Source: Branchiostoma floridae (taxonomy: Eukaryota > Chordata > Leptocardii > Amphioxiformes > Branchiostomatidae). From it: DNA of 64,000 nucleotides. A program made the translations under genes and the position numbers. The notes under the pieces were generated by a model that did no database searches, was not told the origin of the DNA, and saw only the letters and a list, made by a program, of their open reading frames with translations. Below, one piece after another: positions 20,701 to 31,479 of this stretch (position 1 is the first letter of the stretch; each line of letters opens with the position of its first letter). The stretch lies in NCBI RefSeq assembly GCF_000003815.2, contig NC_049990.1, forward strand, positions 12,546,715-12,610,714, given 5' to 3'.

Positions 20701-23700
20701 AGTTCACAGCCAATGGTGTGTAGTAAGCTAACCTTATTAAAGATTGCTTGCCATATCCCACCAATTTGCTTCCCTATTACCTAACCTAAGTGTTGTGCTA
20801 CAAGTGGTTCCACTCAATTTAGAAAAAAAAGAATCATGGACCAATGGGACCCAAGCCTGGATACCATACCCCTGCCCGATCTCAAAAATATTGATCTTGA
20901 GCTGGGGTATGGTATTCAGGCTAATGAGACCCATGAAGATGGAACTATTACTTTAGTTTGTTTGTTTGTCTTTGTGTGTGTTCAATTTCGTTCCTGCCGG
21001 AAACGAATGATGGCACATGGTCAAAAGCCTGATACACAAACCTAATGATAAAGAATAGGCAGAGACTCAACAGCTATTGTAATAGTAGATTCAGGCTTTG
21101 AGTACTAGGCTTTAAAAGTCAGGAATCTAAGCCTGACATGTGCCCAAGAGTGGAGCATGTAAAGTGTAAAATGGACATAGTTGTGTTGTACAAACTACAA
21201 ATGTGTACCATAAAGTGTCAAGAGATTTATAAAAACATTTCATGGAGGTATACATTTATATTCGATATCCTGTCATATCTGTTTAATCCCAGATGAAGGT
21301 GATCTGTTATTGGCCAGCTGTGGACAGGACTGTTTCATCAGAGTCTGGAAGATTACATTACAGCATGGGGAGGAACAGGTTACTGAGGATGAAATCAAAG
21401 TCAAGGAGAAGTCATTTAGCATCCAACATGGAGGTACTGTACAATTGTTACAGGAGCTGGTATCTTTTGAAGTCACCTGTCTGAAGAAAACTGAAGAAAT
21501 TAGATATTCAGAGGCTTTGTAAAAGCATTATTTTCTTCGGTTCTATAAGTGAGTCTTGACATATTAGGCAGTTTGATTTTTGCAGCGTCTCTGTGCCACA
21601 GTATTGTTTTTATTGCAAACTTAGATACTGCAAAAACTCTACAGTCCTACTGGAATCCCTGCAAAAATGAGTGAATTTCCAATAATGTACACTTTTTCTG
21701 GGAATATCAAATGAATAAATGCAATCAAACAAATGATCCCCTCTATATACATGTAAGGACCACCTGGCCAGTTTGACCACTTTTGCCAGTTTTGGTGGTC
21801 CTTTACTTTAGTTTAGATGATTTCCCCATTGACACAAGCATGAAGGAACCTGTTCATGGTGACCACCTGTCCACATATGCCAGAATATATTGCCTTGATG
21901 GTGCTTTTATTGGGCAGTTTTGACTGTACAATGAAATTTGTAGCCAGTACATGATTTCTTGCGTACTTTTTTACTAGACAAAAGCCAAAGTTATGCTGTA
22001 GTACTGGAGGCAGTGTTGGCAGGACATGAAAACTGGATATATGGAGTACACTGGCAACCTGCAGTCTTCAATGGTAAGAGTTCAGGTAGTTTGTGTACAA
22101 GAGAAAAATGCTTTTACATAACAGCACCACTCCAACCTAATAGCATGTCATATTTCACTCAGGTATTGAAGTTGTATTTCATGGGTTCAAATGCACTATT
22201 TATTTGTGTGGTGTGTTTGTGCTGCATATGCCAATGTCAAAAATTTGAAAAACAAATTCAGATGTTGGAAGATCTTTTGTTTGAAGACGCCAGATTTTCT
22301 TGGACTGGTACCTTAGATAATATAGATTACACCATGTAGTATTTTATATGTATGTCCTTTCTTGTTTGTTTGTTTTGCCTATCTGGTAACCGCCTTATGG
22401 TGTAACATACCAGGTTTTCACTAAACAGTTTAAGCTGCATATCCAGACAGATTTGTTTGATCCACTCTTATACCGGGAAGGACAGTCTTTTTGATAAGTA
22501 CGGTGGGTTCTTTAACGTGCTCTAGGTGTGGCTCTTTTCAAAGAAGGGACCTGGACTTATCTGATGGCTGGCCCTACAAGCCTACTAGTAGGTACTCATT
22601 TTCACTTGAGTGAAGTGAGGAAAGTCATGTTAAGTGCCTTTCCCAATCAGCAGATTTGAACCCAGAACCTCTAGGTTATGAATCAAACACCCTGCCGATT
22701 GCACCACACAACTCCACCCTTGTATGTTTCAGATGGCAGTAGACACCAGCCCCTGTCCCTGCTCTCAGCCTCCATGGACAAGACCATGATCTTATGGAAA
22801 CCTGATCCCACCTCAGGGATCTGGCTGGATCAGGTCAGGATTGTCCCTGATTTCTTGGATTCTTAGAATTTCTTGGATTATGCAGATTTCTGTATAATAG
22901 ATTACACACATACGACTTGTTCTCATTGTATTAATGGTAAACATGCAATATTCTTGACATTCATAAGAAATTTGAGAATTTAGGTCACACCTATTTAATT
23001 TGTTGGTTCACAGATTTTTTTAAAGTGAAAATATAGCAAGTGGACATCATAAATGCAATGGGCAGGGAGGAAAACTTGAATATGACCATGTCCACTCCAT
23101 AAACCTGAGTGCATCAAGGCATACACCTGGTCCTCGGGCTTTGTTTCATGATGGTTTTCAAATAAAGCATTTTTTTTTCCAAATCCTTGAACCAACAAAT
23201 TTTGTCGTGGCCTTATGGCACATTTACAAAATATTTTAGTACACATAGTATACATCTTTATCATGCATTGGTAATAATCTGTCGGGACCATAAACTAGCC
23301 AGAATGTGGACATCAGTACTAAATGCCTGCCATGTGTGTAGGACCGTGTTGGGGAGGTCGGAGGGAACACCCTGGGGTTCCTGGGCTGTCAGTTCAGCCC
23401 AGATGGCCAGTCTATCATCGCTCATGGCTTCCAGGGGGCGCTCCATCTGTGGCACCATGCTGACCTCACACAACAGGTAGGGGGCACTCTGGAGACGTAA
23501 GGCCACACCAATTTGATATCTTGGATACGGATGAAGGTTAAACATCTAGGTAGTAAGATACGACAAATAGCAAATACTTATATATATAATAAGCAACTGG
23601 ATATGATTTTAGAGATGGTCAGACGTTTCAGATAACATCCCTAATATCTTACGTCATGACATTCCTTATCTTGGATCACGGATAAGTTTAAGTTCAAAAT

Positions 23701-26700
23701 TTTGTAAAAAGACAACTTGAAAACAGTTTTGAGAGGAAAACCTAGATCTGACTTTATTCTCTTCCTAAAACTGCTTGCACAAAGGTACAGTTTTTTCCTG
23801 TGAACTGTTTTCATTCGTTCCAAGTTCAATTTATTTTTGAAGTCATAGAACCAATAAATGAAGTTACTTTGCCTAATCCCCCTTGTGACCACATCCCAAT
23901 CTGCACCAAGTAATATCTACATTTACATGTCAATAATCATATCAGTTGCTGTTCCTTGTATCAGGTTCATCTTAAGATTAAGAGTGACAGTTACAGGTTA
24001 ATGTAAGTAAGTTACAGGTTAAAGATAATGTTGTCCATACTGCTGCTATGCTGGAATGTGGTTTTCATTAAAGCGCTGTTTCTAGGTTCAGGCCAGTATA
24101 ATGGCCTGCAGTTACCTGTCTTTAAATGCAGTATAAGACAGTACTGGACCAAAAACACCCACAGGCCTTTCTGTGCCTGCTGTGGGTAATTGTTACCAGG
24201 CTGACCTGGTTTTTGTGTTTCAACTTGTACAAAATTTATGTTATAAGTAGTGAGCTACAATGTTAGCCTGGTATCCAGCCATTTCATAGCTCCCGAGTCT
24301 CTTCTATCCTTTCTGCAAATACGAAGAGAACAGAATTAGAAGAGACTCTGGAGCTTCCGGCTGGATACCTAGCCTGGGTACCATTCTCCGCTGGTCGGCT
24401 TTGGGGACTGCTTTAACTGGCCCAAGGCTAAGGCACCGACCTGCTTCTGTCAGCCTGTCTGATTAGCTGCCCTTTGAGATTTCGCCGCTAAAGCTTGTAG
24501 CCGGCCTTTTGAGTTTACGCAGGGAGGGCGCGACAAAATCTTACCTAACCCTGTTAGAACTACCCCGGCCTGCGCTAATTAACTGCACAGGTGGCTACCC
24601 CTACAGCGCCGAAGAGCATCTTGAGCGCCTCGATGGTATGGTTCTACTGGATACCAGGCTACTTACAGTAAATGTATGCCGCAATGGATAGCAATGCCAT
24701 TTACATGTTTACTTGTTATGAGTCACAAGATATGGAGTTTGATCCCCGCATGTCACTGTAGATGTTGACATGACAATGTTTTGGAAATAGATATATAGGT
24801 ATAGATATTGTTAAAAAACATGTCTGGTGTCTTGGATTGGACTCTAGGCCTTCACCAGAAAATGATCTGTTTCATTTCTTCCCCAGGCTAGTTGGGAGCC
24901 TGGTGTGACAGTTGGAGGTCACTTTGATGGTGTTGAGGACATAGCCTGGGACCCAGCCGGTGGGGAATTCCTGCTGAGTGTCAGCCTGGACAGGACTACC
25001 AGGCTATTTGCACCTTGGAGGAGGGAAGGACTCAAGGTAGATAGTCTATCCTCCAGAGACTAGGTCAAGGTTTCTGATGATCAAAAGGGACATTTGGTCG
25101 AACATGGTACACTGTTCAAGTCAACAAGGACCATATGGAATTTTACCACAGTGACTGAAATTTGTAGAGGATATCATTTCCAGAGAATACTACACCAGCT
25201 AGTCATTAATCCAATTGCCTAATTCATGACCTTATCTGCAGCCATTTTTTTTTTGGTCAGGAGGCCTTATCAACTTGATAGCACATATGGGTTTCATTTT
25301 ACATGTACCGGTAGCTCTGTTAGAGTGAGTGAGTGAGTGAGAGTGAGTAAGTGAGTGAGTGAGAGTGAGTGTTCGAGCATCTTTCCACATCTGGTAAAGC
25401 ATCATGAACATCATATGGTCACCTCCAGAAAATTAATGAAGAGAAGTGTCCTAGAAAGATCTTCATAATGACTTGAAGATGATCACATAAATGATGGCTT
25501 GCCAACCTACACAATGTTAACCTTCAGGAAAGAGGCAGTATCAAGATGCGGCAACTATGTGCTAGTACGTCTAACCCTCACACCAAGGAGGTTATAATAT
25601 AACCTCCTTGCTCACACGACGATAGACAAGATAGTGAGACAGTGTGAGATACGTACCTCCGATGAGATGATCAGTATCTCCATGCCTTCTGTTTCAGCCC
25701 CATTGGTACGAGCTGGGGAGGCCACAGATCCATGGTTACGCCATCAACTGTCTGGCCATGGTCAGCAGGTACCAGTTTGTATCAGGGGGAGATGAGAAGG
25801 TACTCAGAGTTTTTGATGCTCCAAAGAACTTCCTCCAGAACCTGAAGAATGTAGCAAGAGTGGACATCTCCAAGGACATGGTTGAGAGGGTAAAAAGTGT
25901 TCTGAAACCTCTGAGCTACCATTCCATTCATGAAAATTTTGTCTGTCAGAAATAAGTCCATAGCCTGGTATGCACAGCTTGTACACCTTACCCAATGGCC
26001 GCCTCCTTGCAAAGAAGAGTGGACAAAGGCTGAAAGTGGATGGATACAAGGTTATGGACTTATGTAGTTAGAGGAAAGGCTAGGAAGTCTATGTCTAGGA
26101 TGTCTTCATTTAAAAAGCAGAACTAAGTGAAGTAAATGCTAGGAGCAGATAATTAGATGCAGAATTTTCTAAGATTGATTGAAATAAAATGCATGCCAGT
26201 ATTCAGTATTGTTCTTTTGCGCTACTTAATTGATATGTACGTTTGATTGAAGGACAAATGTTCTGAATTTTTTTTTAGGTCTCCAATGTCCCAGAAGGTG
26301 CCAGTGTTCCTGCTCTTGGGTTGTCAAACAAGGCGTTATATGAAGGTATGCTTTCCAATACCCATCATTACATGGGTGCAAACAGCCCTATTTCTTTGTG
26401 GTTTACAACATTGTTTAAAGGAAAGTCACTATCTTACAAAATGTGCTTCTCCAGGAGAGCTGTCTGTAGCAGAGGATGCAGACAGAGAGATCCCCAGCAG
26501 TTTCAGTGAACAGTACCCACAGATGTACTACAAGCCTTCAGAACTACATAGTAAGTCCAACAATACAGTAAGTCTTACAATACTACAAATCAACAGACCT
26601 AAGGTCATTACATAGGGGTTACATGAATGGAATGTACATGTACATGAGTGATGGAATGATTTCTATAAGAACATTAGGCAATGGTAAGGTACGTATTGAT

Positions 26701-29700
26701 CCCGGATTTGAATCACTCAGCTTATTTTTATTGGGAATAGATCTGTGGGAAATATTCCGTACAAGACATCTTACTCATTGTGTCGACTGTTATCCTAAAC
26801 ATTGGTGTGTGTGTGTCAATGTGTTTCAGGGCCACCTACAGAAGAGCATTTACTACAAAACACTCTCTGGCCAGAGACTCAGAAGCTGTAAGTCATATCA
26901 TGCAAACATGAGCAATTATTGCTCTTTATTCAATCTTAGAGATATCGTAATCATTTGGTTGAGTGTGTTCATAATTTTACTGGATGGTGTCTCCTAGTTA
27001 GTATTGCCTGTTCACCATTGCTGTTACATTTGCACTGTATTTTTCCCTCTATATGCAGATATGGCCATGGGTATGAGTTGTTCTGTGTGGCCTGCAACAG
27101 ACAAGGAACCCTTGTGGCTTCTGCTTGCAAGGTGAGGACAACACCTGCAGACAGTGACAGGGGGCTTAGATCTTTTGATGTTCTATGGAACATACAATGT
27201 AGCACACAATTGTCAGTCGTCATTTATGAACTTTTTATTTGCAATGGTAACGGTAATGGTCATAGTCTAGAACATACTCAAGTTGAATACATGTACATGT
27301 AGTATAGGGACTGTTAAAGTAGTCCTATGTTCTGTATCACTCTCCAGACTCCTGCAGTCATAGCCTAGAACATACACAGTAGGGACTGTTACGGTGTGTC
27401 TGTACCACTCTACAGGCATATTCAGTTGTAGCCTAGAACACCAATAGTACAGATAACTACAGTGTGTTCTGTACCACTCTAAAAGCACTAATACACTAAA
27501 TCCAAGAATACAGACAGTGAGGATGACTACAGGGTGTTGTGTACCACTCTACAGCGACTATACAGTATAACCTAGAACACAGACAGTTAAGGATGACTTC
27601 AGTGTGTTCTGTACCACTCTACAGGCTTCTAAATCAGAGCATGCCGCCATCCTGCTGTGGGACACGAGCAGCTGGAGACAGGTGGGTCATCTAGAGAACC
27701 ACTCACTCACAGTCACACAGCTGCGCTTCAGCCACAGTGGAGACATGCTGCTGTCTGTATCCAGGGACAGGACCTGGGCACTCTTCAGGAGAAAACCTGC
27801 CGAACAGGCTGATGGTGAGGACAGTTTTGTGTGTCAAGAATAAAACCTCCTTGATGCACATCTTGGAATTTATTTTCGGGATTACATAAAGGTGCAGTGG
27901 TGCACCCAGCCAAAAGAATTGGGTGCAAATTTGGGTGCACCACATGAGATAAAGAATAATGTCACAAAATGTATATATAGAACTCAAATACATGCAATAT
28001 GTATGTAGTTTGTGGCTGGTGGAACATTAACAGATACCAATTATGTAAATATGTCCCTAATTTGCATAATTAATGTAAAAGTGCCATTATTCTTCTAAGT
28101 GGCAAATGATTGGACAATCAACATTGTGACCGGTGTAAGTTATCTAAAGGTGTTCATAACCAAGCATAGATGTAAATGTGTAAAAGTCTTAAATTTTTAC
28201 ATATTAATCAGACAATTTCATGGAGATATGAGGTCTCCGAAGTTTTGTTTTCATTTGTCTGTGATTTGTTTTGATGATTGCAGGGGAACTGTTCAGAAGA
28301 ATAGCCTACACAGACAAGAAGACCTCTGTCCACACCCGTATTATCTGGGGATGTTCCTGGTCCCACGATGACAACTATTTTGTTACAGCCTCTCGGGACA
28401 AAAAGGTATGGTCTTATCCTTTAACAAGAACCCACCTTTGCCAAAGCATAAAGAAAGAAGTGTGAAAAGTGCAAAATGTACATTATGCTACAAAAATCAA
28501 TTTGGTTTTTTAAATGCAAAAACTATTTTGTTGTGCCAAGTGTCAGTTAGCTAGTTTGATTATGATTGCAATTTGTGGTTAATCATCAGAATTTCCCTTA
28601 CTAATTTCCCTTACTAAGGTAATTAGAAAATATGTGGTTATTGTACTTCATGTTTGTGTTGTTTACAGGTGGTTGTGTGGGGGAGAAGACCGGACCATTC
28701 TCCAGCAGAGGGGTGTCTGGGGGAGTTCTGTGCTCGCTCCACCACTCTGGATGTGGGAGAAGCGGCGACTGCTGTAGATTTCGCTCCTGTACTGACTGGG
28801 TCTAAAAGGTAATCAACGTTTTTTGTCATAGAATATCAAGTGAATCATAGAAGTTTTCAAGTAGTAACTAATAAAAGTATATGATGATGAACTACTGATA
28901 TGTCAAGAAGTTCAAAATTTAATGGAAATTTGGACCAATATTTTCAAAAACAGATCATAGATTCTTTGCTGATATTTGATATATAATGAATTTATATTAA
29001 AAAAGAGATGGCATACATGTATGTTGGGAGGAATTAGGACTTGATACTTGTTTTGACTAAAGACATGTAAATGGTTTGTCTTGTACTTCCATGTGGTACG
29101 TCTTGATATGGTGTTGATATAGTGTTTTACTGGAATTAAGTACTGCTTTGATCAAGACTTTACAATTTCTACTTTTCTGGAAGCAGGTACTGCCTGGCCA
29201 TTGGTAAGGAGTCAGGTACTGTGGTGCTGTACTGTTGGAGCCCGGCTGGGGGGAAGGAAGACTGGACACTACAAACAACTATTGACAGAAGGTACATGTC
29301 AAGCTGTTGTGCATGCAGCATGAGTCATTTTTTTTTAATCATTGATGGTATTGGAACCATATTGGCATTGGCAGTCTTACACAAAGGTTTGCTTGTGTCT
29401 ATTTGATAATAACTGTTACAATAGCTGTTGAAATATGCAATTTTCAACCACAAATGAAAACCTATTTAATGAAAGTCTGTAAATGTTGGTATATTGTATC
29501 GACAGCCCAAAAATTTGGTGGGAATTTATATTGATCTGGATGCAGAAGTTGAGCTATACGAGATTGCAAAGTTGTTGTAATCGACTTTATTATCGCTTCA
29601 GGTTTTATTGTTACTTGTTGAATGACAGTTTGTTAAATGTACTAAATGATATGACCACAATTCTAAATAATTGTATTTTGACTTTTAGTAAATTGCAAAT

Positions 29701-30047
29701 AACACAATATCTAGGTTAACAAATATTTAGTACAATTTCTCTCTAAGAACACACAATTCAGCTCCAGGGTTGCGAGTTGCTCAATATCAATAAACCATTA
29801 TGATTATTATTATTATTATTATTAAACCTACATTACTATCTTTCTTACGTTAGCAATATCATATATCTGTGATGTTTGGTCTCTCCCTAGTAACCTGGGT
29901 CATTGTCTTGCTGTCCGACGGTTGGCATGGCGACCGACAACAGGGAACACGGAGAGCGAGGAAAGGAACAAGTACCTCCAGTTAGCCAGCTGTGGAGACG
30001 ACTTCACTGTGCGAATTTTCAACATCAGTGTAGACATTGTAACTTAA
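17706..30047 (+). CDS. ELP2: Elongator complex protein 2 (WD40 scaffold)
   Basis: Double WD40 propeller subunit of Elongator, which modifies wobble uridines of tRNAs. Twenty exons: 17706-17840, 19244-19334, 19628-19698, 20023-20179, 20500-20715, 21293-21433, 21978-22073, 22733-22833, 23342-23476, 24887-25036, 25698-25889, 26279-26345, 26455-26550, 26830-26887, 27059-27131, 27625-27814, 28284-28405, 28669-28808, 29187-29291, 29891-30047; total 2493 nt, 830 aa (human 826). Phases are consistent throughout. Family signatures: [112 protein letters not shown] and [13 protein letters not shown] near the end. Start chosen at the first ATG of the conserved N-terminus. The intron before exon 27625 is partly a minisatellite, and intron 1 holds nested repeats. 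Confidence 0.96.
18108..19040. mobile_element. GC-rich repeat element in ELP2 intron 1, nested
   Basis: The ends CACAGAGGCGGCGGCAGC and its imperfect complement near 19020-19038 look like terminal inverted repeats. Inside are repeated motifs of the type GGGGGCGATGCCCCCAAAA, each followed by ATTTTC, at about 18195-18240, 18350-18380, 18720-18745 and 18955-19000. Another inverted-repeat element (18389-18570) sits within it. No protein-coding content. Confidence 0.5.
18389..18570. repeat. MITE with TACAGTCAAACCTGT ends
   Basis: Perfect 15-bp terminal inverted repeats TACAGTCAAACCTGT at 18389-18403 and its complement ending at 18570; total 182 bp. The inside repeats GGCCACCT/GTGGCC blocks. Fragments of the same family are at about 21745-21930 and 32378-32415. 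It is inserted in the GC-rich element around it. Confidence 0.75.
19395..19456. repeat. Pentanucleotide microsatellite (CTGCT)n
   Basis: About twelve uninterrupted copies of the 5-bp unit CTGCT in an ELP2 intron, 61 bp after a donor site. Confidence 0.97.
20840..20932. repeat. Imperfect palindrome in ELP2 intron
   Basis: The arms around 20843-20883 and 20892-20932 pair imperfectly (GCCTGGATACCATACCCC against GGGGTATGGTATTCAGGC) with a short AT-rich loop. The core CCTGGATACC resembles the ends of the element at 24265. Confidence 0.65.
22360..22722 (-). repeat. tRNA-derived SINE
   Basis: On the minus strand the head near 22715 has GTGTGGTGCAATCGGCAG (A-box-like), then a B-box-like GGGTTCAAATC about 45 nt on. 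The body and tail share the TGGTGTAACATACCA / GGCATAACACACCA motif with copies at about 35470, 42190 and 50405. It lies 10 bp from the acceptor of ELP2 exon 22733-22833. Confidence 0.55.
24265..24662. repeat. Inverted-repeat element with TAGCCTGGTATCCAG ends
   Basis: TAGCCTGGTATCCAG at about 24264-24278 is mirrored by CTGGATACCAGGCTA ending at 24662. A third copy of the motif (GGCTGGATACCTAGCCT, about 24358-24375) makes the left quarter a hairpin of its own, so this is either a nested pair or an element with internal repeats. In the ELP2 intron 23477-24886. Confidence 0.65.
25324..25371. repeat. Tetranucleotide microsatellite (GAGT)n
   Basis: About twelve GAGT units, two of them interrupted by AGA or TAA variants, in an ELP2 intron. 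Confidence 0.95.
27278..27624 (+). repeat. Five-copy ~70-bp minisatellite ending in an ELP2 splice acceptor
   Basis: The landmark TCTGTACCACTCTACAG or a close variant starts at 27331, 27399, 27468, 27538 and 27608, that is every 68-70 bp. Between landmarks, CCTAGAACA and ACAGTGAGGATGACT-like blocks recur. The last copy ends with the AG that is used as acceptor of ELP2 exon 27625-27814. Earlier copies carry the same acceptor-like sequence. Confidence 0.85.
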
Positions 30048-30096
30048 GTTTCAGACTCCACTGGGCTAGAGAAAATCATGTTATGTTACGCGTGAC

Positions 30097-30184
30097 TTAT
30101 ATTCCTATATAATATGTTTATATAATATGCCACAAGTACTTTGACTAGTGGCATATTATATAAACATATTATATAGGAATATAA
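30097..30184. repeat. Perfect 37-bp inverted repeat (cruciform-prone) after ELP2
   Basis: The arms at 30097-30133 and 30148-30184 are exact reverse complements over 37 bp with a 14-nt loop. They are AT-rich (TATATAATATG core). It lies 50 bp beyond the ELP2 stop, within its probable 3' UTR. Confidence 0.95.
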
Positions 30185-30207
30185 GTGTGCTTTATCTATG
30201 TTTGAAC

Positions 30208-30213
30208 AATAAA
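30208..30213 (+). other. PolyA signal AATAAA, probable ELP2
   Basis: First canonical AATAAA after the ELP2 stop (30047). It falls just after the perfect hairpin and just before the inverted-repeat element starting at 30226. Confidence 0.5.
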
Positions 30214-30225
30214 GTATAACAGGAT

Positions 30226-30474
30226 ATAGGAGAATTCTTGTACACAACCAGGATGTACTTAGTAAACTTTGCATACGTTTCAGTGTCTATCAGACACCTT
30301 CATCAGAGGATCTGACTGAAGAACACAATTCACGTTTGGGATTGTGTTCTCGCCGCAAAAGCGCCTACATCGGCAACATATAGTGGCGAGAAGCAGAACT
30401 CCAGTTAGAAGCTCTTAGGACAGCGTAAGCAAAGTACTAAGTACATCATGATTGTGTACAAGAATTCTCCTATA
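30226..30474. repeat. MITE with ~45-bp terminal inverted repeats
   Basis: ATAGGAGAATTCTTGTACA at 30226-30244 continues with TGTACTTAGTA. The mirror ends at 30474 with ACAAGAATTCTCCTAT, preceded by TACTAAGTACATCATGATTG. Total 249 bp, few mismatches across about 45 bp. The inside contains GTTTCAGTGTCTATCAGACACC. Confidence 0.8.
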
Positions 30475-31479
30475 CATGTATCTTATATTCTATTTTGGGG
30501 AATTAAGTATAACTGCTTCTACCTGACAATGCCAATGAAAATAAACATTGATGCACCAGTGGCTTCAGTGAGCAATTCAGTACCTGTGTGTGTCCATATC
30601 TGTTTGTGTCACTGTGCTTATGTTTGCAATGCACTGCTGTTCATTTGAAATATATTAACATAATCCAAACAATATTTCTCCGGGAAAATATCAGACATTT
30701 GATATTGCCTAACAAAAATGATTCACCAACACAACAATGAAAGTAAAGTAGGCATAGGTTCTGTTCTACCTTTAATTTTTCCACAGAATGCTACACAGTT
30801 GTATAACAAAGGCACATGTAGTAAATGATAGACTCAACGTGTGATGACAAAATATAATTATAGTCATCGAGTTACCACAAAAATACAGAGTACTACATTA
30901 TACTTTTGGTACCTTCACAGTCTTCTAAAATCTCTTCATCAATGGCTGCATTGTAACCAGTACAATAATAATAAGCAAAAAAATTCTTAATTTCATTTAC
31001 TGACTTACTTCATCCAATGGTAGTCCACCACAAGGCTACCAAAGGTGCTGATATAATAATTTCATTATTGCTATCAACATACACATACATTTGGCTAATC
31101 CTTTTTGTCTTCAAGTACATACCCGGTGAGTAATGATACTAAGATAAATTCAAATAGATTTTTGATAAATAAATCTCATATTTCAACATAAAACTGTAAC
31201 ACCTGCTAATTTTTACCTGAAAGTGAGAAGTCGGCATCTGTGTACCTTTAAGTCCATAAGAGTCCTTTCACATTCATTGTACTACAATATGTTCCAACAG
31301 CAACTATTGGACACTTTTGAGACAATCCCCTGACATACAATCTTCACCTGTCTTGTGATGGGAAAAAGTTGCAGATCCTTGTCAATGCTTGGTTCTATTG
31401 TAACAGTTGCCTTTTCTAAAAATCTCACGACCAAATACTTGTAAGACAGATGTGACTGCGCCTTAAGTTTACTTCTTCA
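30475..31479. other. Convergent intergenic region, ELP2 / TMCO3
   Basis: No coding gene. It is AT-rich and probably carries the TMCO3 3' UTR on the minus strand. A minus-strand ATTAAA (plus TTTAAT at about 30771) is a possible polyA signal. Nothing else recognised. Confidence 0.35.

Noticed and set aside
26623-27302. Overlapping plus-strand frames of 115-124 codons
   Set aside because: They run across ELP2 exon-intron borders; only the short exons 26830-26887 and 27059-27131 match the family in phase.
27278-27624. CRISPR-like or satellite array
   Set aside because: Repeat units are contiguous, without unique spacers, in a eukaryotic intron; a minisatellite fits.
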